Shown here: positions 55,241 to 62,997 of the stretch, piece by piece
How the letters are laid out: every line of letters starts with the position of its first letter
Numbering within the stretch: position 1 is the stretch's first letter
Assembly (NCBI RefSeq): GCF_000184745.1
Contig: NC_014931.1
Location: 3,844,001 to 3,908,000 of the forward strand
DNA length: 64,000 nucleotides
Origin: Variovorax paradoxus EPS
Lineage (GTDB): Bacteria > Pseudomonadota > Gammaproteobacteria > Burkholderiales > Burkholderiaceae_C
Direction of reading: 5' to 3'
Translations under genes and position numbers: made by a program
The notes under the pieces: model-generated
What the model was told of the DNA's origin: nothing
Databases searched by the model: none
Seen by the model: only the letters and a program-made list of their open reading frames with translations

Positions 55241-56808
55241 CGACGAACGCGACGGCCTCCACCATCACGCAAGAAGACACGCAACTGCGCGTCCTGCTCA
55301 GGACGGCAACTTCGAGGGACGCCGTGATGGCGACGGCCGTGCTCGAACGCGCCGGCATCGCCACCCGGGTCTGCGCCACGCTGCAGGAGCTGGTGCTGGA
55401 AATCGGCCGGGGCGCGGGCGCCATCCTGGTGTCCGAGGAAATGCTGTCGGGCGACGATGCTGCCGCCCTGTCGGACGCGGTGTCGATGCAGCCGCCCTGG
55501 TCGGACCTGCCGGTGCTGGTGCTGGCCCGCCAGGGCGCCGATTCGCGCGCCATCGCCGTGGCCATGGAAGGCATGGCCAACGTCACGGTGCTGGAGCGGC
55601 CGATACGGGTGGCGGCGCTGGTCAGCGCACTGCGAAGCGCCCTGCGAGCCCGGCGGCGCCAGTACGAGCTGCGCCGCATCCTCGATGACCTGAGCGAAGC
55701 CGACAAGCGCAAGACCGAGTTCCTCGCCACGCTGGCGCACGAGCTTCGCAATCCTATGGCGCCGCTGAGCACGGCGCTGGCCATCCTCACGCGCAAGCCG
55801 CTTACGCCCGAGGCCGCACTGCCCTACTACCAGCTCATGGGCCGCCAGATCGACCACATGGTGCGCCTGGTGAACGACCTGATGGAGGTCTCGCGCATCA
55901 CCCGCGGGAAGATCGAACTCCAGCTCGGCGAGCTGATGGTCGACCAGGTGATCCGCGATGCGGTGGAACTCAGCCGCCCGCTGATGGACGCCGGCCGCCA
56001 TCGGCTGGAGGTGCATGCAGCAGATGCTCCGCTGGCCGTCGAAGGCGACGGCGTGCGACTCACGCAGGTGTTCTCGAACCTCCTGAACAACGCGGCCAAG
56101 TACACGCCCGAAGGCGGACGGATCGACGTGTTCGTCGAGCGCGACGGTGCGAATGCGGTGGTTCGCGTTCGCGACAACGGTGCCGGCCTTCCACGCGACA
56201 TGCTGGCGTCGATCTTCGACATGTTCGTGCAGGTGAGCGGCACGGCCAGGGCCGCCCAGGGCGGCCTGGGCATCGGGCTCACGCTGGTGAAGAGCCTGGT
56301 GGAACTGCATGGCGGCACGGTCAGCGCAAAGAGCGAGGGCCTCGGCCAGGGCAGCGAGTTCGTGGTGACGCTGCCATTGGCGATCGCGCACGACGCGGAC
56401 GCCGGGAAGCGCGCAGCGCCCTCGACCGAAGCAGCCATCGCGCGGCACGACATCCTGGTGGTCGACGACAACCGCGATGCGGCGGAGTCGCTCGCGGCGC
56501 TGCTGGGCCTTCTCGGGGCGCGCACCGCGGTGGCGTTCAGTGGCGCCGAAGCGCTGAAGATCGCGGAAAGTTTTCGCCCTTCGCTGGCGATCCTGGACAT
56601 CGGCATGCCCGGAATGGACGGCTGCGAATTGGCTCGCAGGCTTCGGGCCGACCCGGCGCGCAGCGGGCTGACGCTGATCGCCCTCACGGGCTGGGGCCAG
56701 CCGGACGACAGGGTGCGCATTGCCCAGGCCGGCTTCGACCACCACCTCCTGAAACCCGTCGACATGGAAGAGCTGTCGATGGCGCTGCGGCGGCTGGCGC
56801 AGCGCTAG
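55237..56808 (+). CDS. Hybrid histidine kinase with pseudo-receiver
   Basis: 523 residues from GTG 55237, overlapping the KaiC-like stop. The N-terminal domain (about 17-135) has a receiver fold pattern but the phosphoacceptor strand reads GAILVSEEMLSG with no Asp, so it is a pseudo-receiver. The kinase follows with H-box LAHELRNPMAPL (His168), N-box SNLLNNAAKYT and GLGIGLTLV. The C-terminal receiver has Asp454 (AILDIGMPGMDG) and LLKPVD. No membrane segments, so it is cytoplasmic and probably reads the state of the KaiC-like protein. Confidence 0.9.
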   Translation: MTTNATASTITQEDTQLRVLLRTATSRDAVMATAVLERAGIATRVCATLQELVLEIGRGAGAILVSEEMLSGDDAAALSDAVSMQPPWSDLPVLVLARQGADSRAIAVAMEGMANVTVLERPIRVAALVSALRSALRARRRQYELRRILDDLSEADKRKTEFLATLAHELRNPMAPLSTALAILTRKPLTPEAALPYYQLMGRQIDHMVRLVNDLMEVSRITRGKIELQLGELMVDQVIRDAVELSRPLMDAGRHRLEVHAADAPLAVEGDGVRLTQVFSNLLNNAAKYTPEGGRIDVFVERDGANAVVRVRDNGAGLPRDMLASIFDMFVQVSGTARAAQGGLGIGLTLVKSLVELHGGTVSAKSEGLGQGSEFVVTLPLAIAHDADAGKRAAPSTEAAIARHDILVVDDNRDAAESLAALLGLLGARTAVAFSGAEALKIAESFRPSLAILDIGMPGMDGCELARRLRADPARSGLTLIALTGWGQPDDRVRIAQAGFDHHLLKPVDMEELSMALRRLAQR

Positions 56809-56821
56809 CTGAAGTGGCGCT

Positions 56822-57040
56822 TCAAGCGCCGCTGAACCGGCGCAGCGCGCGGTGGCCGAGCCGGGTGAGTTCGGTCACCGTTGCCACCGGCACGCTGGCC
56901 TCGGCGGAGCGCTTCGATGGAAGCACCGCCTTGACGCAGCCCTCCATCAGCAGGGCCTGTACGGCGGCAATGCCTTGCACACCCGCGACGGTGGCGGGCA
57001 ATCGCTGCGTGGAGAGGTAGTGCAACAACGTGTGGCGCAT
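56822..57040 (-). CDS. Small hypothetical protein
   Basis: 72 residues (MRHTLLHYLSTQRLPATVAG), basic, with a weak AAGAAG ribosome site. Hydrophobic patches but no recognised domain. Convergent with the kinase gene. It may be a true small gene, but a chance frame cannot be excluded. Confidence 0.4.
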   Translation of the reverse strand: MRHTLLHYLSTQRLPATVAGVQGIAAVQALLMEGCVKAVLPSKRSAEASVPVATVTELTRLGHRALRRFSGA

Positions 57041-57063
57041 CTTCTTGAATCCCTGGACGCTTG

Positions 57064-57219
57064 ATGGAGATGCGGAGCGCGGAGAAAGAAATCTTGACGA
57101 CCTTCAGCCTCGAGGAACCGCTCGATGAGCGGGTGCAAAAGCAGATGCAGAAGCGACCTCTACCAACGCCGGAAGACCGTCAAGATTCAGTATCGTTCTC
57201 CAACCTTAAGCCGGGCTGA
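57064..57219 (+). CDS. Possible 51-residue protein
   Basis: An ATG at 57064 opens a 51-codon frame reading MEMRSAEKEILTTFSLEEPL at the start and SVSFSNLKPG at the end. It is hydrophilic, with many charged residues. No good ribosome site. No family recognised. Confidence 0.3.
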   Translation: MEMRSAEKEILTTFSLEEPLDERVQKQMQKRPLPTPEDRQDSVSFSNLKPG

Positions 57220-57327
57220 AGACCGGTTGTGCGTCATCGCAATCAAGGTAACTAGATTAGTGATGCGCCCGGTCTCCCGCCAGTGCCGAAAGTCATCTGC
57301 GACCGGCAGCCTTCCTGATCGAGCCTC

Positions 57328-57405
57328 TTACAGATGCTGCGCGACGATCACCACCGCCCCGGCCAGCGAGATGGCTCCACCAATGACTTTTCTGAATGTC
57401 TTCAT
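57328..57405 (-). CDS. 25-residue small membrane peptide
   Basis: ATG 57405 with TTGGAGAG five to twelve bases upstream opens MKTFRKVIGGAISLAGAVVI followed by VAQHL and TAA. A basic start and a single hydrophobic helix make a typical bacterial small membrane protein. It stands in a 457-base gap between small genes. No homologue is known to me. Confidence 0.45.
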   Translation of the reverse strand: MKTFRKVIGGAISLAGAVVIVAQHL

Positions 57406-57497
57406 GCGACTCTCCAACAGCGAAGTGAGTCGTCATGGTGCCGCGTCTGCACCTGCCGCGGGTTTGACAATATTCATCCCCGGGATAGGGACGGCCC

Positions 57498-57782
57498 TCA
57501 GGTCGCGGAGGTCAAGCCCGGCTTGCGGTTGCCATCCAGCGAATACAACTGGGGCCGGTCCTCCGCGAGGACGTCGGCGGGTCCCTGCTCCGCGCCGCGC
57601 GGCTGCCGATAGAGCTCGCTCTCGAGCCGCCTCACACGCTCTGCGTACATTCGCGCCAATGCGCTGTGATGCTCCGCCGCAGCCTGGTGTTCGATGCGGG
57701 CCATCTGTGCTTCCTCGAGCAATGCCGACGCCCTTTTGAGGTATGCGGTGTGGCTCGGACGAAACAAGAAGTCGAAGGTCAT
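57498..57782 (-). CDS. Small helical hypothetical protein
   Basis: 94 residues from ATG 57782, with AAGGAGC 7 bases upstream. Residues about 15-65 (AYLKRASALLEEAQMARIEH, then ALARMYAERVRRLESELYRQ) form amphipathic helices likely to coil. No catalytic or DNA-binding motif was recognised. The tail is hydrophilic. Confidence 0.65.
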   Translation of the reverse strand: MTFDFLFRPSHTAYLKRASALLEEAQMARIEHQAAAEHHSALARMYAERVRRLESELYRQPRGAEQGPADVLAEDRPQLYSLDGNRKPGLTSAT

Positions 57783-58087
57783 TTCATGCTCCTTGCCGCG
57801 AAAAGTGCGGTGAAGAGATGTTCCTCCCGCGAGCCCCATGACGTCTGTCAGAGCGCACCTACCCCGGTTGCTGCAACTACGTTTTACCTAGCACATGGCC
57901 ATGTCAGGTTTTCCATTTTCAATGGGGACAATGTTGTGGAAAACCATGTGTGAAGAGTTCGGGATCGTTGCCTGGCGTGGCCTGCAACACGGTGCCTGCA
58001 AAAGCAGCAGCAGGCGAAAAATATTTGGATGCGCTGCAGATTTCGTTCTTTGCCGGGCACAAAAGTGCCATCTGCTACAATCCGCCT
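57783..58087. other. Intergenic, promoter-like region
   Basis: About 300 bases without a supported gene. It holds a hairpin GTTGC/GCAAC near 57967-57990 and, at 58073-58081, TG-c-TACAAT, a good extended -10 element on the plus strand, upstream of the candidate RNA described next. Confidence 0.4.
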
Positions 58088-58270
58088 CCGCCCCGACTTG
58101 CTCTGGGTGTTGCCTGGCCAGGCAAGCCGAATCTCACACCGGCGCGTCGAAGTCACTCCGACGAAAAAAATAACAGGTGGCTTCCGCAATTGAACATTTG
58201 CCGTAACCGTGGACCGCGTGAGAGTTCACGACCACATTCCCGAAAAAGCCCGCCTCGTGCGGGCTTTTTC
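58088..58270 (+). ncRNA. Candidate small RNA
   Basis: About 183 bases from a predicted start seven bases after an extended -10 (58073-58081) to an intrinsic terminator. It contains the perfect palindrome TTGCCTGGCCAGGCAA (58110-58125) and a hairpin gtgg...cgtga/tcacg...ccac (about 58209-58235). The terminator stem gaaaaagcccgc/gcgggctttttc (58242-58270) is 12 perfect pairs. No open frame in it looks coding. Confidence 0.4.
58242..58270. terminator. Bidirectional terminator
   Basis: A perfect 12-base stem with the loop ctcgt and five U residues on either strand. It can end the candidate small RNA (plus) and the hypothetical gene that stops at 58289 (minus). Confidence 0.85.
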
Positions 58271-58288
58271 ATGGCCGATCGAATCGGG

Positions 58289-58660
58289 CTAACCCGGGCT
58301 TTTGCTCTCGACTTCCCGCTCCGTCTCGCGCGGAAGCTCGGCCAGGAACGTCGACACGATGATGGCCGCGGCCCGATCCACCTCGAGCACATCGGTGATC
58401 CCGAACTTGAGCGAAGCCGTCTTGACCGTGGAGCCGAGCGGCCTGCGCAGCTCCAGAAGAACCTCGGCCGCCAGTTCGCGATCGGTGCGCGCGCGGCCGT
58501 CCGGCCGCATCACCCATCGGTCGACCTGCTCGAACGGCATGCCGCGAAAAACTCCCACGACGGGGAAATACTGGAACCGCTCTTCATCGAGCCGGATCGG
58601 AATGCTGAAGCGGCACACGAATGTGTCCACCTCAGGTGACAGTTCATTCATAACTCCCAT
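58289..58660 (-). CDS. Hypothetical protein
   Basis: 123 residues from ATG 58660 (GAGG 8-11 bases upstream; an alternative ATG at 58651 also has GGAG). Reads VDTFVCRFSIPIRLDEERFQ then VVGVFRGMPFEQVDRWVMRP. A small alpha/beta domain with no recognised family. Ends at the bidirectional terminator. Confidence 0.65.
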   Translation of the reverse strand: MGVMNELSPEVDTFVCRFSIPIRLDEERFQYFPVVGVFRGMPFEQVDRWVMRPDGRARTDRELAAEVLLELRRPLGSTVKTASLKFGITDVLEVDRAAAIIVSTFLAELPRETEREVESKSPG

Positions 58661-58810
58661 GAGACACCTCTTTTTGTTGCTAAGAGTGTGCTGCAGCGAT
58701 CCGCACATTGGGAATGTGTCGGCCTGCGACATGAGGCACAAAGACACAATTACACAAAGTTGATGGCCAAAAATGGCATTAATTCACGGCCGTTTGGAAC
58801 GCCGAGGCCA

Positions 58811-58835
58811 AAAAAACCCAGCACGCGGCTGGGTT
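58811..58835 (-). terminator. Terminator at the end of the fds operon or of an RNA gene
   Basis: aacccagc (58815-58822) pairs with gctgggtt (58828-58835), followed on the minus strand by five or six U residues. It lies about 370 bases after the fdhD stop. Confidence 0.8.
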
Positions 58836-59010
58836 GAATCTCTTCAAGTGCTGTCACACACAGAGAACTCGCAGTTCGAAGCGAGTCCGCAAAATCTAGG
58901 GCTTCGCACAAGCCGCCTCTGTCAGACGAGACCGACACTTCGGACCCATCTCCCGTCCGAGTGGCTTTCGCGCCTGCCAAATACTTCACGTTTTTAGGTG
59001 TGTCCTACGC
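58836..59010 (-). ncRNA. Candidate structured RNA upstream of the terminator
   Basis: No supported gene. The sequence has nested stems: CAGAG/CTCTG (58861-58865 with 58917-58921) closing two perfect hairpins, CTCGC/GCGAG (58868-58885) and GGCTT/AAGCC (58900-58914). A further 9-pair hairpin follows (58936-58963) before, on the minus strand, the intrinsic terminator at 58811. The arrangement resembles a three-way junction in a regulatory RNA or an operon 3' end. Promoter not identified. Confidence 0.35.
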
Positions 59011-59121
59011 GAACAGCCTATTTTTGGCTTACAGCCGATAACAACTGCTCCACCGACGATCGAGGGGCTGTCACGCAACAGGGCCGCATAGAAGAAGAGC
59101 TCTCTGTTTTGTCCTTAGAGC

Positions 59122-59165
59122 GCCCTCAAAGGGCTCCTCGAACCCGCTTCGGCGGGTATTTTTTT
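59122..59165 (+). terminator. Plus-strand tandem hairpin terminator
   Basis: GCCCT-caa-AGGGC (59122-59134) followed by ACCCGC-ttcg-GCGGGT (59142-59157) and a run of seven U residues. It faces rightwards, opposite to fdhD, so it ends a plus-strand transcript from the 58.8-59.1 kb region or blocks antisense reading into fdhD. Confidence 0.75.
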
Positions 59166-59203
59166 GCCCGCCCGATTTGTCCGTTCGTCGTCCTGCCCGA
59201 AGC

Positions 59204-60115
59204 TCATTCGGCGGCAAGGGCCTGCGCCGGCGCGTAGGGCATCGGATCGGCATCGAAGCGCTCGAATCCGCAGTAGCAGAGAAAGTGGCGACCGGCGGCG
59301 CGCCCGAACAGCGTCATGCCGAGCTTCCCTGCCAGCTCGTGCCCCATCGCGGTGACGCCGTTGCGCGAGACGATGATCGGCACGCCCATGTGGGCCGACT
59401 TCATCACCATCTCGCTCGTCAGGCGCCCCGTTGTGTAGAAGACCTTGTCTCCGCCGTCGATGCCATGGACCGCCATCCACCCGGCGATGGAGTCGATGGC
59501 GTTGTGACGCCCGACGTCCTCCACGAACACCAGCATCTCGGTTCCGCTGAAGAGCGCGCAACCGTGCACCGACCCTGCCTGCCGATGCACGCTGTTGCGC
59601 GATTTCATCAGTTCGAGAATGCGCAGCAGCGTGTCCTGCGCGATGCGCGCCGACTGCGACGTCGGCAGCTGGACGGCGCCGATCTGGGCCATTGCATCGC
59701 CGAAAACGGTGCCCTGCCCGCAGCCGGTGGTCACGACCCGGCGCGCGGTCTTCTCTGCGAGGCCGTCGATGCCGCGATGCGTCTTCACGGCCGCGGCGTC
59801 CACGCTCCAGTCGACATCGATGCTCTCGACATCGCTCGCATGGCGGATCAGGTCCTGGTTGAGCAGATAGCCCAGCACCAGCAAGCCGGGCGCGGCGCCC
59901 AGGGTCATCAGCGTCACGAGTTCGCGCTTGTCCACGAAGACCGTCAACGGCCGCTCCGCCGGAATATCGATGTCGCGGCGTTCTCCGTGCTGATCGACGA
60001 TCTCGATGCGGCGCAAGAGCGTGCCGCGCACCTGATTCAGCCGAGGCGCGTCGGCACGCCGGGGCAACTGGACGGCGTCGAAAGCCAGCGGCTCTTCGTC
60101 TTCAAATGTGGGCAT
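59204..60115 (-). CDS. fdhD: Formate dehydrogenase sulfur-transfer protein FdhD
   Basis: 303 residues from ATG 60115. FdhD delivers sulfur to the bis-MGD molybdenum cofactor of formate dehydrogenase. Family motifs: SVHGCALFSG, EDVGRHNAIDSIAGW, YTTGRLTSEMVMK. The cysteine loop reads TTGCGQGTVFGD with a single Cys, unlike the C-x-x-C of E. coli FdhD. Eight bases after the catalytic subunit gene. Confidence 0.93.
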   Translation of the reverse strand: MPTFEDEEPLAFDAVQLPRRADAPRLNQVRGTLLRRIEIVDQHGERRDIDIPAERPLTVFVDKRELVTLMTLGAAPGLLVLGYLLNQDLIRHASDVESIDVDWSVDAAAVKTHRGIDGLAEKTARRVVTTGCGQGTVFGDAMAQIGAVQLPTSQSARIAQDTLLRILELMKSRNSVHRQAGSVHGCALFSGTEMLVFVEDVGRHNAIDSIAGWMAVHGIDGGDKVFYTTGRLTSEMVMKSAHMGVPIIVSRNGVTAMGHELAGKLGMTLFGRAAGRHFLCYCGFERFDADPMPYAPAQALAAE

Positions 60116-60123
60116 GCGAAATC

Positions 60124-62997
60124 CTACGCCACCGCGGGTTCCGCCTCCGTGCTTTCTCGGCCGTAGCCCGTTGTCGGCGCCGGGGTTCCCCCCGCCGTGA
60201 TGGCCACCGCGCAGTACTTGAATTCTGGAATCTTGCCGAACGGATCGAGCGCCGCATTCGTCAGCAGATTGGCGGCCGCTTCGTAATAGGCGAACGGAAT
60301 GAACACCGCTCCCGTCGGTGTGCCGTCGTCGCGCCGCACGCTCAGCGCGACCTCGCCACGACGAGACTTCACGGTGATCACGTCGCCCGCTTCGACACCC
60401 AGCTTGCGCAGGTCGCCACCGTTCATCGATGCAGTGGCAATCGGTTCGATCGCATCGAGCACGCTGGCCCGCCGCGTCATGCTGCCGGTGTGCCAATGCT
60501 CCAGCTGGCGGCCGGTGATCAGGACGAAGGGAAATGCCGCGTCGGGCCGCTCATTGGCGGGAATGATGTCCGCCGGCACCAGCTTGACGCGACCGTCCTT
60601 CGTCGCGAACGTGTCGATGAACACGGTGGGTTGCCCTGGATCGTCCTCGGACAAGCAGGGGTAGGTCACGCTTTGCTCGCGTTCGACGCGTTCCCATGTA
60701 ACGCCTTCGATCACGGCATGCATCGCCTGGCGCATTTCTTCGTAGACCGCCGCGACGCCGCATTCAGGGCCTTCGTAGTTCCACGACAAGCCCAGGCGCT
60801 CCGCGATCTGCTGAATGATCCACAGGTCGGGCTTGGCATCGCCAGGCGAATTCAGTGCGCGGCGGCCCATCTGGATCATGCGGTCCGTGTTCGTGACGGT
60901 CCCGGTCTTCTCCGGCCAGGCGCTCGCCGGCAGCACGACATCGGCATACCAGGCGGTCTCGGTCATGAAGATGTCCTGGACGACCAGATGATCGAGCGAG
61001 GTCAGCGCATGGCGTGCATGGTTCAAGTCCGGGTCGCTCATCGCGGGGTTCTCGCCCATGATGTACATGCCGCGGATCTTGTGCGGATCGCTGTCCGGCG
61101 CAAGCGCCTTGTGCATGATCTCGACGACTGTGTAGCCGGGCTTGTTGTCCAGCGGCGCGTCCCAGAAATTTTCGAACCACGCGTGCACGCCCGGATCGTC
61201 CACGCGCTGATAGTTCGGCAGCATCATGGGGATCAGGCCCGCGTCGCTGGCACCCTGCACGTTGTTCTGCCCACGCAGCGGGTGCAATCCGCTGCCGGGC
61301 TTGCCGATCTGCCCGGTGACACTGACGAGCGCGATCAGGCAACGCGCGTTGTCGGTGCCATGCACGTGCTGGCTGATGCCCATGCCCCACAGGATCATCG
61401 AGCCCTTGCTCGTCGCGAACTCGCGTGCGACCTCGCGAATCGTCTCGGCCGGAATGCCGCAGATCGGCGCCATCGCCTCCGCGGAATAGCCCTGCACATT
61501 GGCCTTCAACGCCTCGTAGTTGCTTGCGCGACGGGTCAGGAAATCGGCATCGACCAGGCCTTCGTCGATCACGGTGTGGATCAGCGCATTGAGCAGCGCG
61601 ACGTCGGTGTCCGCGCGGAACTGCAGCGTGCGCCAGGCATGTCGGCCGATGTCCGTCACCCGTGGATCGGCAAGCACGATCTTCGTGCCGCGCTTTGCGG
61701 CGTTCTTCATCCACGTCGCGGCGACCGGGTGATTGGCCGTCGGGTTCGATCCGATCACCAGGATCAAGCCGGCGTGCTCGACGTCGCTGACCTGGTTGCT
61801 CACCGCGCCGGAACCGACGCCTTCGAGCAGCGCCGCGACGCTGGAGGCGTGGCACAGGCGCGTGCAGTGATCGACGTTGTTGCTGCCGAAGCCGGTGCGC
61901 ACCAGCTTCTGGAACAGATAGGCCTCTTCGTTGCTTCCCTTGGCCGATCCGAAGCCGGCCAGGGCCTTGAGACCATGCGTGTCGCGCAAGGACTTGAGCT
62001 TGCTGCCCGCCAGGTCGAGCGCCTCTTCCCAGGTGGCCTCGCGGAATACCTTGCTCCAGTCGGCCGGGTCGCCGATCGCATCGGGGTCCTTGGGCACGCC
62101 GGCTCTGCGGATCAGCGGCTTGGTCAGCCGTTGCGGATGGTGTGCGTAGTCGAAGCCGAAGCGACCCTTGACGCACAGGCGGTTGTGGTTCGCCGGACCA
62201 TCGCGGCCGTCGACGCTCACGATGACCTCGTCCTTCACGTTGTAGGTCAGCAGGCAGCCGACGCCGCAGAACGGGCACACCGAGTCGACCTTGCGATCGA
62301 CCTCCTGGGCACCGATGTGGCTTTTGGGCATGAGGGCCCCGGTCGGGCAGGCCTGCACGCATTCGCCGCAGGCCACGCAGGTGCTGTCGCCCATGCCGTC
62401 CTGCAGGTCGAACACGATCGCGCTGTCGTGGCCGCGAAAGGCATAGCCGATCACGTCGTTGACCTGCTCCTCGCGGCATGCGCGCACACAGCGGTTGCAT
62501 TGGATGCAGGCATCGAGATTGACGGCCATGGCCGGGTGCGACAGGTCGGGCGCGGGCTGCGTCCGGCTGATGGCCGCCAGCGCGGGGCGGACTTCGACAT
62601 CCATGCGCGATGCCCACTCGCTCAGCTCGCCATGCTGCAGCGTCTCGTCGTTGCCGATCCACTTGTGGCCCTTCTGCGGCATGTCCGACAGCAGCATCTC
62701 GAGGACCATCTTCTGGCTCTTGAGGGCACGCTCGCTTTTCGCCTGCACCTTCATGCCCGCGACGGGCGCGCGGCAGCAGCTCGGCGCCAAGGTGCGCTCG
62801 CCATCGATCTCGACCATGCAGGAGCGGCAGTTGCCGTCTGCACGGTAGCCGGGCGTGTAGCAAAGCCGCGGAATCTCGACGCCGTGCCGATCCGCCACCT
62901 GCAGGATCGTTTCGCCCTCGTAGCCCTGGACCGGCCTGCCGTCGAGTTCGAACTCGACGACGGCGGGCGTCAGAAGGGTTCCTTCGCGTGCATTCAT
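60124..62997 (-). CDS. fdsA: NAD-dependent formate dehydrogenase alpha subunit
   Basis: 957 residues. Order: an N-terminal [2Fe-2S] domain (CYTPGYRADGNCRSCMVEID), a bridging [4Fe-4S] site, two ferredoxin-type [4Fe-4S] clusters (CIQCNRCVRAC and CVACGECVQACPTGA), a [4Fe-4S] site (CPFCGVGC) and the bis-MGD domain. The metal ligand is Cys382 (TRLCHASS), not selenocysteine. It oxidises formate to CO2 in the cytoplasm and passes electrons to FdsB, as in Cupriavidus FdsABG. FdsB lies 0 bases upstream. Confidence 0.96.
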   Translation of the reverse strand: MNAREGTLLTPAVVEFELDGRPVQGYEGETILQVADRHGVEIPRLCYTPGYRADGNCRSCMVEIDGERTLAPSCCRAPVAGMKVQAKSERALKSQKMVLEMLLSDMPQKGHKWIGNDETLQHGELSEWASRMDVEVRPALAAISRTQPAPDLSHPAMAVNLDACIQCNRCVRACREEQVNDVIGYAFRGHDSAIVFDLQDGMGDSTCVACGECVQACPTGALMPKSHIGAQEVDRKVDSVCPFCGVGCLLTYNVKDEVIVSVDGRDGPANHNRLCVKGRFGFDYAHHPQRLTKPLIRRAGVPKDPDAIGDPADWSKVFREATWEEALDLAGSKLKSLRDTHGLKALAGFGSAKGSNEEAYLFQKLVRTGFGSNNVDHCTRLCHASSVAALLEGVGSGAVSNQVSDVEHAGLILVIGSNPTANHPVAATWMKNAAKRGTKIVLADPRVTDIGRHAWRTLQFRADTDVALLNALIHTVIDEGLVDADFLTRRASNYEALKANVQGYSAEAMAPICGIPAETIREVAREFATSKGSMILWGMGISQHVHGTDNARCLIALVSVTGQIGKPGSGLHPLRGQNNVQGASDAGLIPMMLPNYQRVDDPGVHAWFENFWDAPLDNKPGYTVVEIMHKALAPDSDPHKIRGMYIMGENPAMSDPDLNHARHALTSLDHLVVQDIFMTETAWYADVVLPASAWPEKTGTVTNTDRMIQMGRRALNSPGDAKPDLWIIQQIAERLGLSWNYEGPECGVAAVYEEMRQAMHAVIEGVTWERVEREQSVTYPCLSEDDPGQPTVFIDTFATKDGRVKLVPADIIPANERPDAAFPFVLITGRQLEHWHTGSMTRRASVLDAIEPIATASMNGGDLRKLGVEAGDVITVKSRRGEVALSVRRDDGTPTGAVFIPFAYYEAAANLLTNAALDPFGKIPEFKYCAVAITAGGTPAPTTGYGRESTEAEPAVA

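Noticed and set aside
58861..58921. Transfer RNA (T-arm-like CTCGC-loop-GCGAG with TTCGAA)
   Set aside because: The loop is eight bases long and no acceptor stem, anticodon arm or CCA fits around it.
60124..62997. Selenocysteine formate dehydrogenase
   Set aside because: No in-frame TGA at the metal-ligand position; the residue is Cys382, and no selC-like tRNA was seen nearby.
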